From Gaiellasilicea sp963731615 (lineage in GTDB: Bacteria; Actinomycetota; Thermoleophilia; Gaiellales; Gaiellaceae), in the NCBI GenBank assembly GCA_963731615.1, contig CAVSWD010000001.1:248001-312000 (forward strand): DNA of 64,000 nt, given 5' to 3'. Positions 15,101-24,210 of the stretch are shown here, in pieces. Position numbers and translations under genes: made by a program. Every line of letters starts with the position of its first letter. Position 1 is the first letter of the stretch. The notes beneath the pieces are model-generated. The model ran no database searches. It worked only from the letters and a program-made list of their open reading frames with translations, and was not told the DNA's origin.

Positions 15101-16201
15101 GTGAAGGCACGGCGGGGGAAGGTCCTCGCCTTGGTCCTAGCCGGCGGCGAGGGCGAGCGGCTGAAGCCGCTGACCGAGAGCCGGGCCAAGCCTGCGCTCC
15201 GCTTTGGCGGCGTCTATCGGCTGATCGACTTCCCGCTCTCGAACTGTCACCACAGTCGCATCTCCGACGTCTGGGTGATCCAGCAGTACGAGGCACACAC
15301 GCTCTCGGTGCATCTCGCCAACGGCCGACCCTGGGATCTCGACCGCACGTGGGGCGGAATGCGCGTCGTCCACCCGACGAAGGGGGACGCTGACGCTGGC
15401 TTCTACGAGGGAAACGCCGACGCGATCAACCGCAACCGTGAGGCGATCGAGGTCTTCGACGCGGAGCTCGTCCTCGTTCTCAGCGCGGACGCGGTCTACA
15501 AGCTCGACTATGCGGAGATCCTCGACCTGCATCGAGAGCGCGGCGCGGAGGCCACGGCCGTCACGACCACGAAGTCGTCGGAGGAGGCCTCACGGCTCGG
15601 CACGGTGGTGGTGGACGACTCCGGTCTCGTGACCGAGTTCGAGTACAAGCCGAAAGAGCCACGCAGCGACATCGTCACCACGGAAGTGTTCGTCTACGAC
15701 GCGAAGGTGCTCCTCGACACGCTCGCCGAGCTCGAGGGCGAGGGCAAGGAGCTCTCCGACTTCGGTGACTCGCTCCTGCCGCGTCTCGTCGAGCGGGGCA
15801 AGACCTGGGCCGAAGACCTCGGCGGCTACTGGCGGGACCTCGGCACGCTCGAGAGCTACTGGCAGGCGCACATGGACCTGCTCGAGCCGGAGCCGCCGCT
15901 GCTGCTCGACGACGCGGAATGGCCCATCCTCACGCGCGCATCCCAGCGCCCACCGGCCCGCATCGAGGCGGGAGCGGAGATCGAGAGCAGCCTCATCTCA
16001 CCCGGCTGCACTGTCAGCGGCCGCGTTGCCCATTCGGTGCTCGGGCCCGGCGTCGTCGTGGACGAGGGGGTCGAGGTCGTCGACTCGGTCGTCCTCGGCA
16101 GCTCGCGCATCAGTGCCGACATCCGACGCACGATCGTCGACGAGGGCGCCGATGTCGCTCAGGAGACGAGCGGCTCCGACGAGCCCGCCGTGGTTGCCTG
16201 A
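15101..16201 (+). CDS. glgC: Glucose-1-phosphate adenylyltransferase-like protein
   Basis: 366 aa from GTG 15101. The nucleotidyltransferase signature LALVLAGGEGERLKPLTESR with AKPALRFGG starts at residue ~9. SNCHHSRISDVWVIQQY follows, then WYQG-like TKGDADAGFYEGNADAINRN and the EFEYKPKEP and DFGDSLLP segments. It makes ADP-glucose from glucose-1-phosphate and ATP for glycogen or maltosyl phosphate. The C-terminal left-handed helix is short (VVDSVVLGSSRISADIRRT then a non-conserved end), against 400-430 aa in most GlgC. A sugar nucleotide other than ADP-glucose is possible. Overlaps the convergent FAD oxidase by 43 nt. Confidence 0.8.
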   Translation: MKARRGKVLALVLAGGEGERLKPLTESRAKPALRFGGVYRLIDFPLSNCHHSRISDVWVIQQYEAHTLSVHLANGRPWDLDRTWGGMRVVHPTKGDADAGFYEGNADAINRNREAIEVFDAELVLVLSADAVYKLDYAEILDLHRERGAEATAVTTTKSSEEASRLGTVVVDDSGLVTEFEYKPKEPRSDIVTTEVFVYDAKVLLDTLAELEGEGKELSDFGDSLLPRLVERGKTWAEDLGGYWRDLGTLESYWQAHMDLLEPEPPLLLDDAEWPILTRASQRPPARIEAGAEIESSLISPGCTVSGRVAHSVLGPGVVVDEGVEVVDSVVLGSSRISADIRRTIVDEGADVAQETSGSDEPAVVA

Positions 16202-17563
16202 CCGCACTTCTTCCCTGGGTTCAGCAAGCCCTTCGGGTCGAAGGTCTCCTTCACGGCAGCGTGTAGCGCGACCGCGGCCGGCTCCCACTGCCGCCCGAGC
16301 TGGCCGCCTTTGACGAGGCCGAGGCCGTGCTCGCCCGAGATGCTGCCGCCCAGCCGTGCCGCCAGCTCGAAGAGCTCCTCCGCTGCCGCCTCGGCCCGCT
16401 CTCGCTCGGCCTCGTCGGCGGGGTCGATCAGGAAGGTGGAGTGGAGGTTGCCGTCGCCGGCGTGACCCCAGCTGCAGGCGGCCAGGCCGTGACGAGCCCC
16501 GATCGCGAGCGTCTCGTCGATCGCCTCCGCGAGGCGGTCGAAGGGCACGACGATGTCCTCGCTCACCTTGCCGCCGCGCTCGGCCCGGACCGCGTGCGAG
16601 ATGCCGTCTCGCCAGCGCCAGAGCGCCGCGATCTCCTCCGCGCCGGCGGGTGCCCAGACCGACACCGCCCCGTCGCCGAGAGTTTCGACGACCGCAGCGC
16701 GTAGCCGTTCGACCTCCTCGGCCGACCCGTCCACTTCGGTCACGACCATGAAGCCGGCGGCGGCGAGCGGGACCGGGAAGGAGGCGGCGGACCGGCGCAG
16801 CGTCTCGCCGTCGAGGTATTCGAGCGCGGCTACCGGGATGCCGGTGCCGAGGACGCGCGCGAGCGCATCGCAACCCGACTCCGTGTCTGCGTGCAGGGAG
16901 ACGACCGGGGCGACCGCCTCCGGTGCGGGCGCGAGACGCAGCCACACCGAGGTGACGATCCCGAGCGTGCCCTCCGAGCCGACGAGCAGGCTCTTCAGGT
17001 CGTAGCCGGCGACGTCCTTCCGGATCGCGCCGCCGACGCGCACGAGCTCGCCGGGTGCGACGACGGCCTCGAGGCCGGTGACCCAGTCGCCGGTGACGCC
17101 GTACTTGAAGGCGTGCGGCCCGCCCGCGTTCGTGGCGACATTGCCGCCGATCTGCGACTGCTCCGCCGCCCCCGGATCCGGCGGGAAGAGCAGGCCGTTC
17201 TCCCGCGCGAGCCTGCGCACGTCGGCGGTCGTGGTTCCCGCTTCGACCTCCATTCGCCAGAGCAGCGGGTCGAGCGAGCGAACCTGCCGAACCCGCTCCA
17301 GGCCGAGGACGACACCCCCGAGCGGCACGGCGCCCCCGGCAAAGCCCGTGCCCCCGCCACGCGGCGTGATCGGGACGCCGCGCTCGTAGCACCACGAGAC
17401 GACCTCGGCGACCTCCTCGGCGCGGCGCGGCAGCATCGACGGCGTCGGCCTTGCCGCTGAGGCCTCGTGCCTCGGTTGCATCGGCGAGGTAGGCCGCCGG
17501 TACGCCTGCGAGCACGACCTCGGCGCCGAAGCGGTCGCGGAGCGCGTGCTCGAGCTCGGCCAT
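16159..17563 (-). pseudogene. FAD-linked oxidase (GlcD/D-lactate dehydrogenase type), one frameshift
   Basis: Starts at ATG 17563 (AELEHALRDRFGAEVVL). Near 17436 the frame changes by one base between SGKADAV and MLPRRAEEVAEV. The remainder is complete: the FAD-binding PRGGGTGFAGGAVP, GGNVATNAGGPHAFKYG and SEGTLGIVT, then the C-terminal domain with GHAGDGNLHSTFL and GSISGEHGLG. Members oxidise 2-hydroxyacids such as glycolate or D-lactate with FAD, often with an iron-sulfur partner, which is not seen here. Repaired length ~467 aa, as expected. The last 14 residues (after NPGKKC) look like an extra tail. Confidence 0.85.
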
Positions 17564-17662
17564 CGCGAGACGCTACATCGGCGGCTGCTACCGGAACCGT
17601 GGCTGCGGCTTAACCGAGCGGCAACGCTTCTGTCTGGATAGCCCTACTAAACTTGGGTCGTG

Positions 17663-18580
17663 ATGCACGCTCCCGACCCGCACGCGTGGCTCGGCATCGA
17701 GCTGCGGCACCTTGCGGCCCTCCAGGCGGTGGCGGAGGAGCAGTCGTTCGTCCGCGCCGGGAAGCGGCTCGGCTACACGCAGTCGGCGATCTCGAACCAG
17801 ATCGCGACGCTGGAGCGCCTCGTCGGCTCGCGGCTCGTCGAGCGTGCTCGGGGTGGCAGCTCGGTGTCGCTGACCCCGACCGGAAAGCCGCTGTACGAGC
17901 ACGCGACGGCGATCATGGCCAGGCTGCAGGCGGCACGTACCGACGTGGCTGCGCTGCAGTCCGACCAGGGCGCCGTGCTGCGCGTCGGCTACTTCCAGAG
18001 CATCGGCCCCATCGCCCTGCCCCGTGTCGCCGCGGCGTTCCGCACGCGTGCGCCCTCGGTCCGGCTCGAGCTGGAGCTCGGTGACGCGGAGCAGCTCCTG
18101 CAGGAGGTCGTCGCCGCCGGCTCGCTCGACGTCGCGTTCGTCTCGGCGCCGGTGCGCCTGGAGGCGCTGGACTCGCTCCGTCTCGTCGACGATCCCTTCG
18201 TGCTGCTCTCCCCGCCGGGAGACGGGCAGCCCGACTTCTCGACGAGGCCGCTGCTCACCTACAAGCCCTGCTCGGTGCAGCTCGTGCACGAGGCGACGCT
18301 CGAGCGCACGCACGGCCTGCCCCCGGACCGCCTCGTCCGGCTCGAGGATGCGGCGACGATCCAGGCGCTCGTGGCGGCCGGATCGGCGTACGCCCTGCTG
18401 CCGTCGCTGGCAGTGACGGCGACCGAGCCGCGGCTCGACGTGCTGGAGGGCCCGCGACGGGAGATTCACCTCGTCTGGCAGCGCGACCGGTCGGCGACCG
18501 ACACGCTCCAGCTCTTCCTCGACGCGACGAAGGCAACGTTCGCGACCATCGGGACGCAACCTTGGCGTAACGCTGCTTAA
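17663..18580 (+). CDS. LysR-family transcriptional regulator
   Basis: 305 aa from ATG 17663 (GTG 17660 adjacent). N-terminal winged helix-turn-helix: LRHLAALQAVAEEQSFVRAG, then LGYTQSAISNQIATLERLVG and RLVERARGG. The effector domain follows from residue ~90 (VLRVGYFQSIGPIALP) with the usual two-lobe pattern and LVAAGSAYALLPSLAV. It is divergent from the FAD oxidase (100 nt between starts) and upstream of the peptide transporter. LysR proteins often control a divergent neighbour, so the oxidase is the first candidate target (inference). Confidence 0.92.
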   Translation: MHAPDPHAWLGIELRHLAALQAVAEEQSFVRAGKRLGYTQSAISNQIATLERLVGSRLVERARGGSSVSLTPTGKPLYEHATAIMARLQAARTDVAALQSDQGAVLRVGYFQSIGPIALPRVAAAFRTRAPSVRLELELGDAEQLLQEVVAAGSLDVAFVSAPVRLEALDSLRLVDDPFVLLSPPGDGQPDFSTRPLLTYKPCSVQLVHEATLERTHGLPPDRLVRLEDAATIQALVAAGSAYALLPSLAVTATEPRLDVLEGPRREIHLVWQRDRSATDTLQLFLDATKATFATIGTQPWRNAA

Positions 18581-18893
18581 TATTCCCTCAATATATTCAG
18601 GTTGAATTGGACTGACGAGACGCCGAAAGGTATTGTCTCCTTAGCAGCACCGAGCTTTGCGGCGTTCGGATCCCCTCCAGCGGGCAAAGCCTCAAGCGGC
18701 GACTCTGTCGCGTGATCTCGGCTCAGGTACGCCGCTGAGCCGAGATCACCGGAGTCGCAGCGTGACGTATTCCGTTGCGTGATCAGGTTATGAAATCCTC
18801 GAAGCAACTTGCGGCATCGCTGTCCGTCCAAAGTGCCGAGTCATTTCTCAGTCGCGATCCCGCGGCCTGAGTCGAATCGGAAAGGAAGCAGCG
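18581..18893. other. 313-nt intergenic region with AT-rich start
   Basis: Between the LysR gene and the transporter operon. The first 30 nt after the stop are AT-rich (TTAATATT, AATATATT), unusual for this window, and may hold a promoter. A strong nested inverted repeat occupies 18699-18758. No coding frame with a ribosome site was found. The start of the binding-protein gene has GGAAAGGAAG upstream. Confidence 0.5.
18699..18758. promoter_or_regulatory. Nested inverted repeat (14-bp perfect core)
   Basis: GTGATCTCGGCTCA (18712-18725) and TGAGCCGAGATCAC (18736-18749) are perfect inverted copies around a 10-nt loop. An outer pair GCGACTC (18699-18705) and GAGTCGC (18752-18758) extends the structure across a small internal loop. 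It lies 136-195 nt before the binding-protein start. It could be an RNA hairpin in the leader, a terminator for the LysR gene (no T-run follows) or a protein-binding palindrome. Confidence 0.6.
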
Positions 18894-20534
18894 ATGGAAA
18901 GAACGTCCGCAAGACGGAGGTACGCGGTGCTTGCACTCGCGCTCGGGGCGCTCGTCGCCCTCGTGGGTGGCGCCGCGTCGAGCCCGGCGGCCGCCCCGAC
19001 CACGATCGTGTTCGGCGCCGAGCAAGAGCCGCCGTGCCTGAACGGCGTGCTCGCCGGCTGCAACAACACCTGGACGTCGTGGACCGTCGGGAGCGCGTTC
19101 GTCGGCGCCTACCGGCAGAAGCCCGACTTCTCGTGGGAGCCGTACATGCTCGACGGCGAGGCGAAGATCGTCTCGCGGAGCCCGTTCACGCTGCTGTACA
19201 AGATCAAGCAGGCAGCGGTCTGGAGCGACGGTCGGCCGATCACGGCGGACGACTTCATCTTCACGGCTTCGACGACGCTCAATCCGCGAAACGACGTCGC
19301 CGCTCGCACCGGCTTCGACCAGATGAAGCGGCTCGTCAAGGTGAACCCGAAGACGCTCCGGGTCATCTTCAAGCGCCCCTTCGCCTCGTACAAGCAGATC
19401 TGGAGCGGGGCGTTCGGCGTGCTGCCCAAGCATGCGCTGCAGGGTCGTGACTTCAACACGGTCTGGAACACGAACGTCAACAACCCGGTCAACGGGCAGC
19501 GGATCGGCAGTGGCCCGTTCCTCGTCTCCGACTACGCACGTGGACAGTCGCTGACGATGGTGCGCAACCCGCGCTGGTGGGGAAAGAAGCCCGGCGTCGA
19601 GCGGGTCGTCTTCCGCTTCATCACGAACACGGACTCCGAGATCCAGGCGATGCGCGGCGGCGAGGTCGACGCGATCTACCCGCAGCCCCAGCTGCAGCTC
19701 GCGTCGCTCTCCCGGCAGTCCGGGCTGAAGGTCGAGTCGAACGCCGGCTCGACGCTCGAGCACCTCGACTTCAACACCGGCCAGCGCGGCTTCGCGCTCT
19801 CGCGGGCTCCGTGGTTCCGGCAGGCGGTCGCGTACTCGATCGACCGGGACACGCTCGTGCGGCAGCTCTTCCGGACGCTGAGCCCGAACCTGAAGCCGCT
19901 CGAGAACCTCACGTACGTGAACAACCAGAAGGAGTACGCCCCGAACTTCGCCCGCTACAACGCCAATCGGGCGAAGGTCGACTCGATCATGCGGGCCCAC
20001 AACTGCGCCAAGGGCAATGACGGGATCTACGTGTGCGGCGGCGTCAAGGCGTCGCTCCGGATCGGGACGACTGCGGGCAACCGGCTCCGCGAGCTGAGCG
20101 TGGAGATCATCCAGGCTCAGGCCAAGGCTGCCGGGATCGAGCTCAGGATCGACAACTCGCCGTCGCGGATCTTCTTCCCGGCCGTGTCGGACGAGAACTA
20201 CCACATCGCCCTCTTCGCGTGGGTCGGGACGGGCGATGCGGCCGGTCAGGTCGACATCTACGGGTGCGGCGGCGGCTCGAACTGGAAGGCGTACTGCAGC
20301 CAGAAGGTGACGAAGCTGCTGCGGGACTCCGACGCCGAGCTCGACCCGGTGAAGCGGAGGAACCTGGTCGACAAGGCCGACAAGATCATGGCCCTCAACC
20401 TCCCGACGATCCCGCTCTACCAGAAGCCGACGTACTTCGTCTACAAGTCGAAGCTGCGCGGCATGCGGGACAACCCGACCTCAGCTGGTCCTACCTGGAA
20501 CATCGAGGAATGGAAGGTCGGCGGGGACACGTAG
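18894..20534 (+). CDS. Peptide/opine-type ABC transporter substrate-binding protein
   Basis: 546 aa. Signal peptide with RRRY and the hydrophobic run AVLALALGALVALVGGAAS; no lipobox Cys, unusual for a Gram-positive binding protein. The mature SBP_bac_5 domain has TIVFGAEQEPPCLNGVLAGC, WSDGRPITADDFIFTAST (family signature), GSGPFLVSDYARGQSLTMVR and RQAVAYSIDRDTLVRQLF. Two close Cys (C-x7-C) near the N-terminus, and others (CGGGSNWKAYC), may make disulfides. It captures oligopeptides or similar solutes outside the membrane for the two permeases downstream. AAGGAAG precedes the ATG. Confidence 0.9.
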   Translation: MERTSARRRYAVLALALGALVALVGGAASSPAAAPTTIVFGAEQEPPCLNGVLAGCNNTWTSWTVGSAFVGAYRQKPDFSWEPYMLDGEAKIVSRSPFTLLYKIKQAAVWSDGRPITADDFIFTASTTLNPRNDVAARTGFDQMKRLVKVNPKTLRVIFKRPFASYKQIWSGAFGVLPKHALQGRDFNTVWNTNVNNPVNGQRIGSGPFLVSDYARGQSLTMVRNPRWWGKKPGVERVVFRFITNTDSEIQAMRGGEVDAIYPQPQLQLASLSRQSGLKVESNAGSTLEHLDFNTGQRGFALSRAPWFRQAVAYSIDRDTLVRQLFRTLSPNLKPLENLTYVNNQKEYAPNFARYNANRAKVDSIMRAHNCAKGNDGIYVCGGVKASLRIGTTAGNRLRELSVEIIQAQAKAAGIELRIDNSPSRIFFPAVSDENYHIALFAWVGTGDAAGQVDIYGCGGGSNWKAYCSQKVTKLLRDSDAELDPVKRRNLVDKADKIMALNLPTIPLYQKPTYFVYKSKLRGMRDNPTSAGPTWNIEEWKVGGDT

Positions 20535-20548
20535 CGAGTCACCGAGTT

Positions 20549-20588
20549 GTGTGGGCCTGCCCCCGGCGCTGCGGGGGCAGGCCCACAC
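20549..20588. promoter_or_regulatory. 16-bp perfect hairpin between binding protein and permease genes
   Basis: GTGTGGGCCTGCCCCC (20549-20564) and its exact complement GGGGGCAGGCCCACAC (20573-20588) enclose an 8-nt loop. It lies 15 nt after the binding-protein stop and 22 nt before the permease ATG. Known precedent: such intercistronic stems protect the upstream mRNA or partly terminate, giving more binding protein than permease. No T-run follows, so complete termination is unlikely. Confidence 0.7.
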
Positions 20589-20610
20589 ATTCCCTCGAAC
20601 AAAGGCAGAC

Positions 20611-21585
20611 ATGATCACTTTCGTCCTGCGACGCGTGCTGTACAGCATTCCGGTACTGATCATCGCGAGCTTTTTGATCTTCGTTTCCGTCTCGGCTGCG
20701 GGCGATCCGCTGGCGACGCTGAAGCAGAACCCGCTCGTCTCGGACGTCACGCTCAAGAACATCAGCGAGAAGAAGCACCTGGACGAGCCGATTCCGGTTC
20801 GCTATCTCTACTGGGTCAAGGAGGCGGTGACCGACAAGTTCGGGACGCCGCTCCTGATCGACGAACCGATCTGGAACGACCTCAAGCGCGTAATTCCGCA
20901 CACGTTGCAGCTGGTGCTGCTGGCGGAGCTCTTTGCGATCGTCTTCGGGGTTCTGATCGGGGTCTACTCGGCGATCAGGCAGTACTCGCTCTTCGACTAC
21001 ACGACGACCACGCTGAGCTTTCTCGGCTTCGCGATGCCCGTCTTCTGGCTGGCGCTGATGCTGCAGGTGCTCTTCACCAACATCGCGCTGAAGTACGACC
21101 TCCGCATCTTCTATACATCGGGGCTCAGTTCGACCGACGCCGGCGGGGGCTTCTCCTTCGTCGTCGACCGGCTCCAGCACCTCGCGATCCCGGCGATGAC
21201 GCTCGCGGTCGTGAGCATGGCGCAGTACAGCCGCTATATGCGGGCGGCGATGCTCGAGGTGATCAACTCCGACTACGTGCGGGCGGCGCGGGCGAAGGGC
21301 CTCACCGAGACCAGGGTGACGATGAAGCATGCGTTCCGGAACGCGCTGATCCCGGTCGTGACGATCTCCGCGCTCAACTTCGGCGCCTTGATCGGCGGAG
21401 CGGTGATCACGGAGTCGATCTTCGGGCTCGACGGGATGGGGCCGTACTTCCTCGGCAACCTGCTCAGCCAGGACGCCTATCCGGTCATGGCCTGGCTGAT
21501 GGTCGTCGCGACGATGGTCGTCCTGTTCAACCTGATCGCCGACGTCGTCTACGCGAGGCTCGACCCGAGGATCCGCTATGAGTGA
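20611..21585 (+). CDS. ABC transporter permease, DppB type
   Basis: 324 aa from ATG 20611; a GTG frame from 20551 would run through the hairpin and is not credible. Six hydrophobic segments. Start MITFVLRRVLYSIPVLIIAS is characteristic, with an EAA loop at SDYVRAARAKGLTETRVTMKHAFRNALIPV (quoted region 21271-21357). It forms half the membrane channel for the solute delivered by the preceding binding protein. The extracytoplasmic loop after helix 1 is ~75 residues. Overlaps the next permease by 8 nt, indicating coupled translation. Confidence 0.92.
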   Translation: MITFVLRRVLYSIPVLIIASFLIFVSVSAAGDPLATLKQNPLVSDVTLKNISEKKHLDEPIPVRYLYWVKEAVTDKFGTPLLIDEPIWNDLKRVIPHTLQLVLLAELFAIVFGVLIGVYSAIRQYSLFDYTTTTLSFLGFAMPVFWLALMLQVLFTNIALKYDLRIFYTSGLSSTDAGGGFSFVVDRLQHLAIPAMTLAVVSMAQYSRYMRAAMLEVINSDYVRAARAKGLTETRVTMKHAFRNALIPVVTISALNFGALIGGAVITESIFGLDGMGPYFLGNLLSQDAYPVMAWLMVVATMVVLFNLIADVVYARLDPRIRYE

Positions 21586-22531
21586 GCCCGCAACGCTCCT
21601 CGAGGGGCGCGCCCCGGAGCCCGTCGGCCCCGAGCTCGGCCTCGTCTACGAGCACGGGCTCGAGCTCGAGTCGCGGAGCCAGTGGGCGTACGCGCGGCGC
21701 CGCTTCCTGCGCCACAGGCTGGCGATGGGAAGCCTGGTCGTGCTCGCCATCATCCTGCTCGCCGGAGCCTTCGCCGACGTGATCGCCCCTTACGCGTACG
21801 ACGAGATCGACCTGGAGAACGCCGGCGTCGGCCCGACGCTCGACGGCAACCACTTCTTCGGCACCGACCTGCTCGGGCGCGATTACTTCACCCGTGTCAT
21901 CTATGGGATCCAGACGACCGAGAAGGTGGCGTTCCTCGTCGCGCTGCTCTCGACGGTGATCGGTACCACGATCGGCGCGTTCGCCGGCTTCTACGGGAAC
22001 ACCGTCGACAACCTGCTGATGCGGTTCACCGACCTGGCGCTGACGCTGCCGGGCCTCGCCGTCCTGCTGACCGCCGCCGCCTTCCTCGGCAACGGTTCGC
22101 AGTACCGGACGGCGGTGATCCTGGCGCTGCTCTTCTGGACTGCGCTGGCCAGGATCGTGCGGGGGACGTTCCTGTCGCTCCGCGAGAAGGAGTACGTCGA
22201 GGCCGCCAAGGCGGCGGGGGCGGGCGATCTCAGGATCATGTTCCGCCACATGCTCCCGAACGCCGTCGGCGCGATCACGGTCAACGCGACGCTCGTCGTC
22301 GGGATCGCGATCCTCACCGAGGCGGCGCTCTCGTTCCTCGGCTTCGGGATCCAGCCGCCGACGCCGGCGCTCGGGAAGCTGATCGCCGACGGCCAGGACG
22401 TCTCGTCGGATCTCTGGTGGCTGGTCATGTTCCCGGGGCTGACGATCGTCCTGATCGTGCTCTGCATCAACTTCGTCGGCGACGGGCTTCGGGACGCGCT
22501 CGATCCGACCCAGCGACGTGCTCGTGCCTGA
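21578..22531 (+). CDS. ABC transporter permease, DppC type
   Basis: 317 aa. A cytoplasmic N-terminus of ~50 residues ends in the OppC-like ARRRFLRHRLAMGSL, then helix 1, the loop LDGNHFFGTDLLGRDYFTR (signature GTD-x-x-GRD) and a further five helices. The EAA loop is REKEYVEAAKAAGAGD with MFRHMLPNAVGAI. It is the second half of the channel. No ATPase gene (dppD/dppF type) follows inside the window, so these must be encoded elsewhere. The anti-sigma gene overlaps its end by 14 nt. Confidence 0.92.
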   Translation: MSEPATLLEGRAPEPVGPELGLVYEHGLELESRSQWAYARRRFLRHRLAMGSLVVLAIILLAGAFADVIAPYAYDEIDLENAGVGPTLDGNHFFGTDLLGRDYFTRVIYGIQTTEKVAFLVALLSTVIGTTIGAFAGFYGNTVDNLLMRFTDLALTLPGLAVLLTAAAFLGNGSQYRTAVILALLFWTALARIVRGTFLSLREKEYVEAAKAAGAGDLRIMFRHMLPNAVGAITVNATLVVGIAILTEAALSFLGFGIQPPTPALGKLIADGQDVSSDLWWLVMFPGLTIVLIVLCINFVGDGLRDALDPTQRRARA

Positions 22532-22957
22532 GGCCGACTGCGAGCGTTTCCGCGCGGTCGCCTCGTTGCGGCTCGATGCCGAGCTGACCCGGCTGGAGGC
22601 GGCGCGGCTCGCCGAGCACGCCGCCTGGTGCGGCGACTGCCGCGCCTACGCGTCGGAGCTGGCCGCGATCACGGCGCGGATCAGGGCGACGCCGGCGCAG
22701 CAGCCTGCGGCTCCGATCGCGCTCGAGCTGCGCGCGCCGGCGCGATCACCGAACCGATGGGCCCGGCCGGTGACGCACGCAGCGGCTGCCGTGGCGTTCC
22801 TCGTCCTGCTCCTGTCGGGCATCGACGGCCCCGGCGACCGCGGCCTGCGCCAGCCGGTCCCCGAGGCGGCGTACTTCCAGTCGATCGACTACGAGCGGCA
22901 GCTGCTGCACGCCGTCCGCCGCCCTTCAGGCTGCGCGGGGTGGTCAAGGCGGCGTAG
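22518..22957 (+). pseudogene. Zinc-finger anti-sigma factor-like membrane protein, one frameshift
   Basis: GTG 22518 overlaps the DppC stop. Residues ~1-55 are an anti-sigma zinc-binding domain: ADCERFRAVASLRLDAELT, then EHAAWCGDCRAY, the H-x3-C-x2-C motif. A single helix (AAAAVAFLVLLLSGI) follows around residue 95. After LLHAVRR (near 22918) one base appears to be missing; the natural end PFRLRGVVKAA with TAG 22955-22957 is in another frame. Without the shift the frame would run on into the antisense of the poly-Asp gene, which is clearly wrong. It likely holds an ECF sigma at the membrane, and the ECF sigma gene at 23634-24116 is the nearest candidate. Confidence 0.7.
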
Positions 22958-22997
22958 CGTTCAAAAGACAAGCGACGCGGGTGACATGCCTGGCTGC

Positions 22998-23564
<567 letters not shown>

Positions 23565-23633
23565 CTCATCGAACCCTCCTGGCCGCAGTCGAACGAACGC
23601 TGTGAACCAAATACCGGCGTACGTGTCGAACCC

Positions 23634-24116
23634 TTACGCCTCCATCGCCGAGTCGCCGAGTACGGCACGTAGGCGTCCGAGCGCCCGATGCAGCGCAACC
23701 TCCACGGCATTCGTCTTCATTCCGAGCGCCTCGCCGATCTGCTTTGCCGTCAAATCGGCCCCGTACCGGAGCGCGAGCAGCTCTGCGTCGCGCGCCTCCA
23801 GCGACGCGACAGCTGCCGCGACGGTTAGGCGGGTGGTCGAGTCGAGCTCGAGATCCCCAGGGTCGGCTGGGCTCATGTCGTCCGTGAGCGGCGTGGTGGG
23901 CGGCGGCGCCGATGCGATCCGGTAGCGCGCGATGCCGATGAGCCACGCCGCGGGCTCTCCCTTCGTAGGGTCGTATGAGTCGCGGTAACGCAAAGCCCGC
24001 TCGAATGTCTCGCTCGTGATGTCCTCGGCTTCAGGCCCGTCGCCGATCCGGTACGCGACATACGCGTAGACGCGGCGGATCAGCGGCTCCGGGTTGCGGA
24101 GCGGGTCAACCGACAC
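23634..24116 (-). CDS. ECF-type RNA polymerase sigma factor
   Basis: 160 aa from GTG 24116, chosen because GAGGAG lies six nt upstream; the frame is open further up but with no ribosome site. Region 2 is VYAYVAYRIGDGPEAEDITS and ETFERALRYRDSYD; region 4 is VASLEARDAELLALRYGADL, TAKQIGEALGMKTNAVEVAL and HRALGRLRAVL. There is no region 3, as expected for ECF sigma. It directs RNA polymerase to a small stress regulon. Downstream on the same strand is the poly-Asp membrane protein; a zinc-finger anti-sigma gene lies convergent at 22518-22957. Confidence 0.88.
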   Translation of the reverse strand: MSVDPLRNPEPLIRRVYAYVAYRIGDGPEAEDITSETFERALRYRDSYDPTKGEPAAWLIGIARYRIASAPPPTTPLTDDMSPADPGDLELDSTTRLTVAAAVASLEARDAELLALRYGADLTAKQIGEALGMKTNAVEVALHRALGRLRAVLGDSAMEA

Positions 24117-24210
24117 GCAAGGCTCCTCGGGCCGCTCGAGGGTTGCGCACCCGGGCAGGGTACGTCGCACACGCGGGTTACACAACCGACGAGGAAGCCG
24201 GAGACTGGGC

